Source of the DNA: Dasyornis broadbenti
Lineage: Eukaryota > Chordata > Aves > Passeriformes > Dasyornithidae
NCBI GenBank assembly: GCA_013397935.1
Contig: VZRN01004413.1
Span: 255,439 to 319,438, forward strand
Direction: 5' to 3'
DNA: 64,000 nt
How positions within the stretch are numbered: the first letter of the stretch is position 1; each line of letters begins with the position of its first letter. Positions 63,521 to 64,000 of the stretch are shown here, in pieces. Both the position numbers and the translations under genes were made by a program. The notes below the pieces were generated by a model that saw nothing but the letters and a program-made list of their open reading frames with translations, was not told where the DNA came from and did not search any database.

Positions 63521-64000
63521 TTTCTCTGCTGCCTTATTTTTAACCCATTTAACAACCTTTATGATCACAGTTCAGTCAAGTAGCAGCCAGCGTGCCAATA
63601 ATAGCATTCCAGCTGGGTTAATGAATACACACATGATTTCATGAAGGAATATATCTTTTTTGACCCAATTTCAACCTCTTCTATTTCAAGCTGTTTAATT
63701 ATAAGATATATTGGTTGGAAACAAACACCCATTTATGCAACATTAAAAGTTTAAACAAATTCCAGATGCAATTATTTTAGGCAGTGAGTGCCTGTGATTG
63801 GGATATGTAGGTAACAAATTAGTGGCACAGTTGATAAATGCCTTTCACAGAACAGATGCAAATAACCAGACTTCTGTGTTCCTTGAGTCTGCATGATAAT
63901 AGGTTCTTTAAGCACCCTGCTAAGAATTAGGAAATTAGTCAAATGGGATCATATTTAGGTTGAGCTAATACTGCACAGCTGAATTTACCCACCATTATCT
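63521..64000. promoter_or_regulatory. Possible conserved noncoding block with octamer
   Basis: Repeat-free AT-rich DNA with AGCTGGGTTAATGAATACAC, CTGTTTAATTATAAG, GATGCAATTATTTTAGG and an ATGCAAAT octamer at 63856-63863. The block runs off the window end. Homeodomain/POU word density is the only support. Confidence 0.3.

Noticed and set aside
1..64000. CRISPR arrays, operons, rRNA, prophage or other prokaryotic systems
   Set aside because: No regular spaced repeats, no long tightly packed open frames, and vertebrate retroelements throughout.

Overview
This window looks like noncoding DNA from a bird nuclear genome. The main evidence is its repeats: truncated CR1 LINE fragments with the avian-type 3' end, one long LTR of a kind I recognise from bird endogenous retroviruses, very old MIR/L2/tRNA-SINE relics, short A/C-rich simple repeats, and no primate or rodent SINEs or L1. 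The presence of this LTR suggests a neoavian bird, possibly a passerine; that is inference. No protein-coding gene could be established. Every open frame is short and unrelated to any family I recognise, or lies inside a repeat or a GC-rich patch. The window is best described as a gene desert or the inside of a very large intron; the sequence alone does not say which.

Layout. Positions 1-27448 are mostly unique AT-rich sequence with one CR1 fragment (4805-5015), several homopolymer and A/C-rich tracts, an AT hairpin (11925-11962) and some blocks that read like conserved noncoding sequence (about 7690-8050, 8570-8830 and 15120-15540). A probable solo retroviral LTR fills 27449-28497. At 29761-29888 the minus strand carries a small open segment with splice-like borders, an uncertain exon candidate. 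The most striking interval is 31461-33370: an isolated CpG-rich island (about 32100-32600) inside AT-rich sequence whose flanks also look constrained. A consensus-like 5' splice site lies inside the island. It could be a distal promoter of a noncoding RNA or a developmental enhancer.

From 33371 to 52960 the sequence is again mainly unique AT-rich DNA. It holds CR1 fragments (34700-34801, 37916-38082 and 51806-51906), an L2/SINE-type tail next to one CR1 (37849-37913) and two MIR-like relics (43249-43315 and 48350-48490). Positions 52961-54130 form a second cluster of enhancer-like sequence, including two PBX/TALE-type sites in opposite orientation. A tRNA-like, probably SINE-derived segment lies at 54943-55015. 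Further candidate regulatory blocks follow near 55690, 57580, 61380 and 63521. An assembly gap at 63459-63469 is flanked by two copies of the same sequence, one apparently error-ridden.

Nothing in the window is a prokaryotic system, CRISPR array or operon, and I found no new protein system. The best leads are the isolated CpG island, the 52961-54130 enhancer-like block, an apparent excess of POU-type octamers, and the exon-like segment at 29761-29888. All regulatory calls rest on reading base composition and motifs by eye, so they are low-confidence hypotheses until aligned to other genomes.
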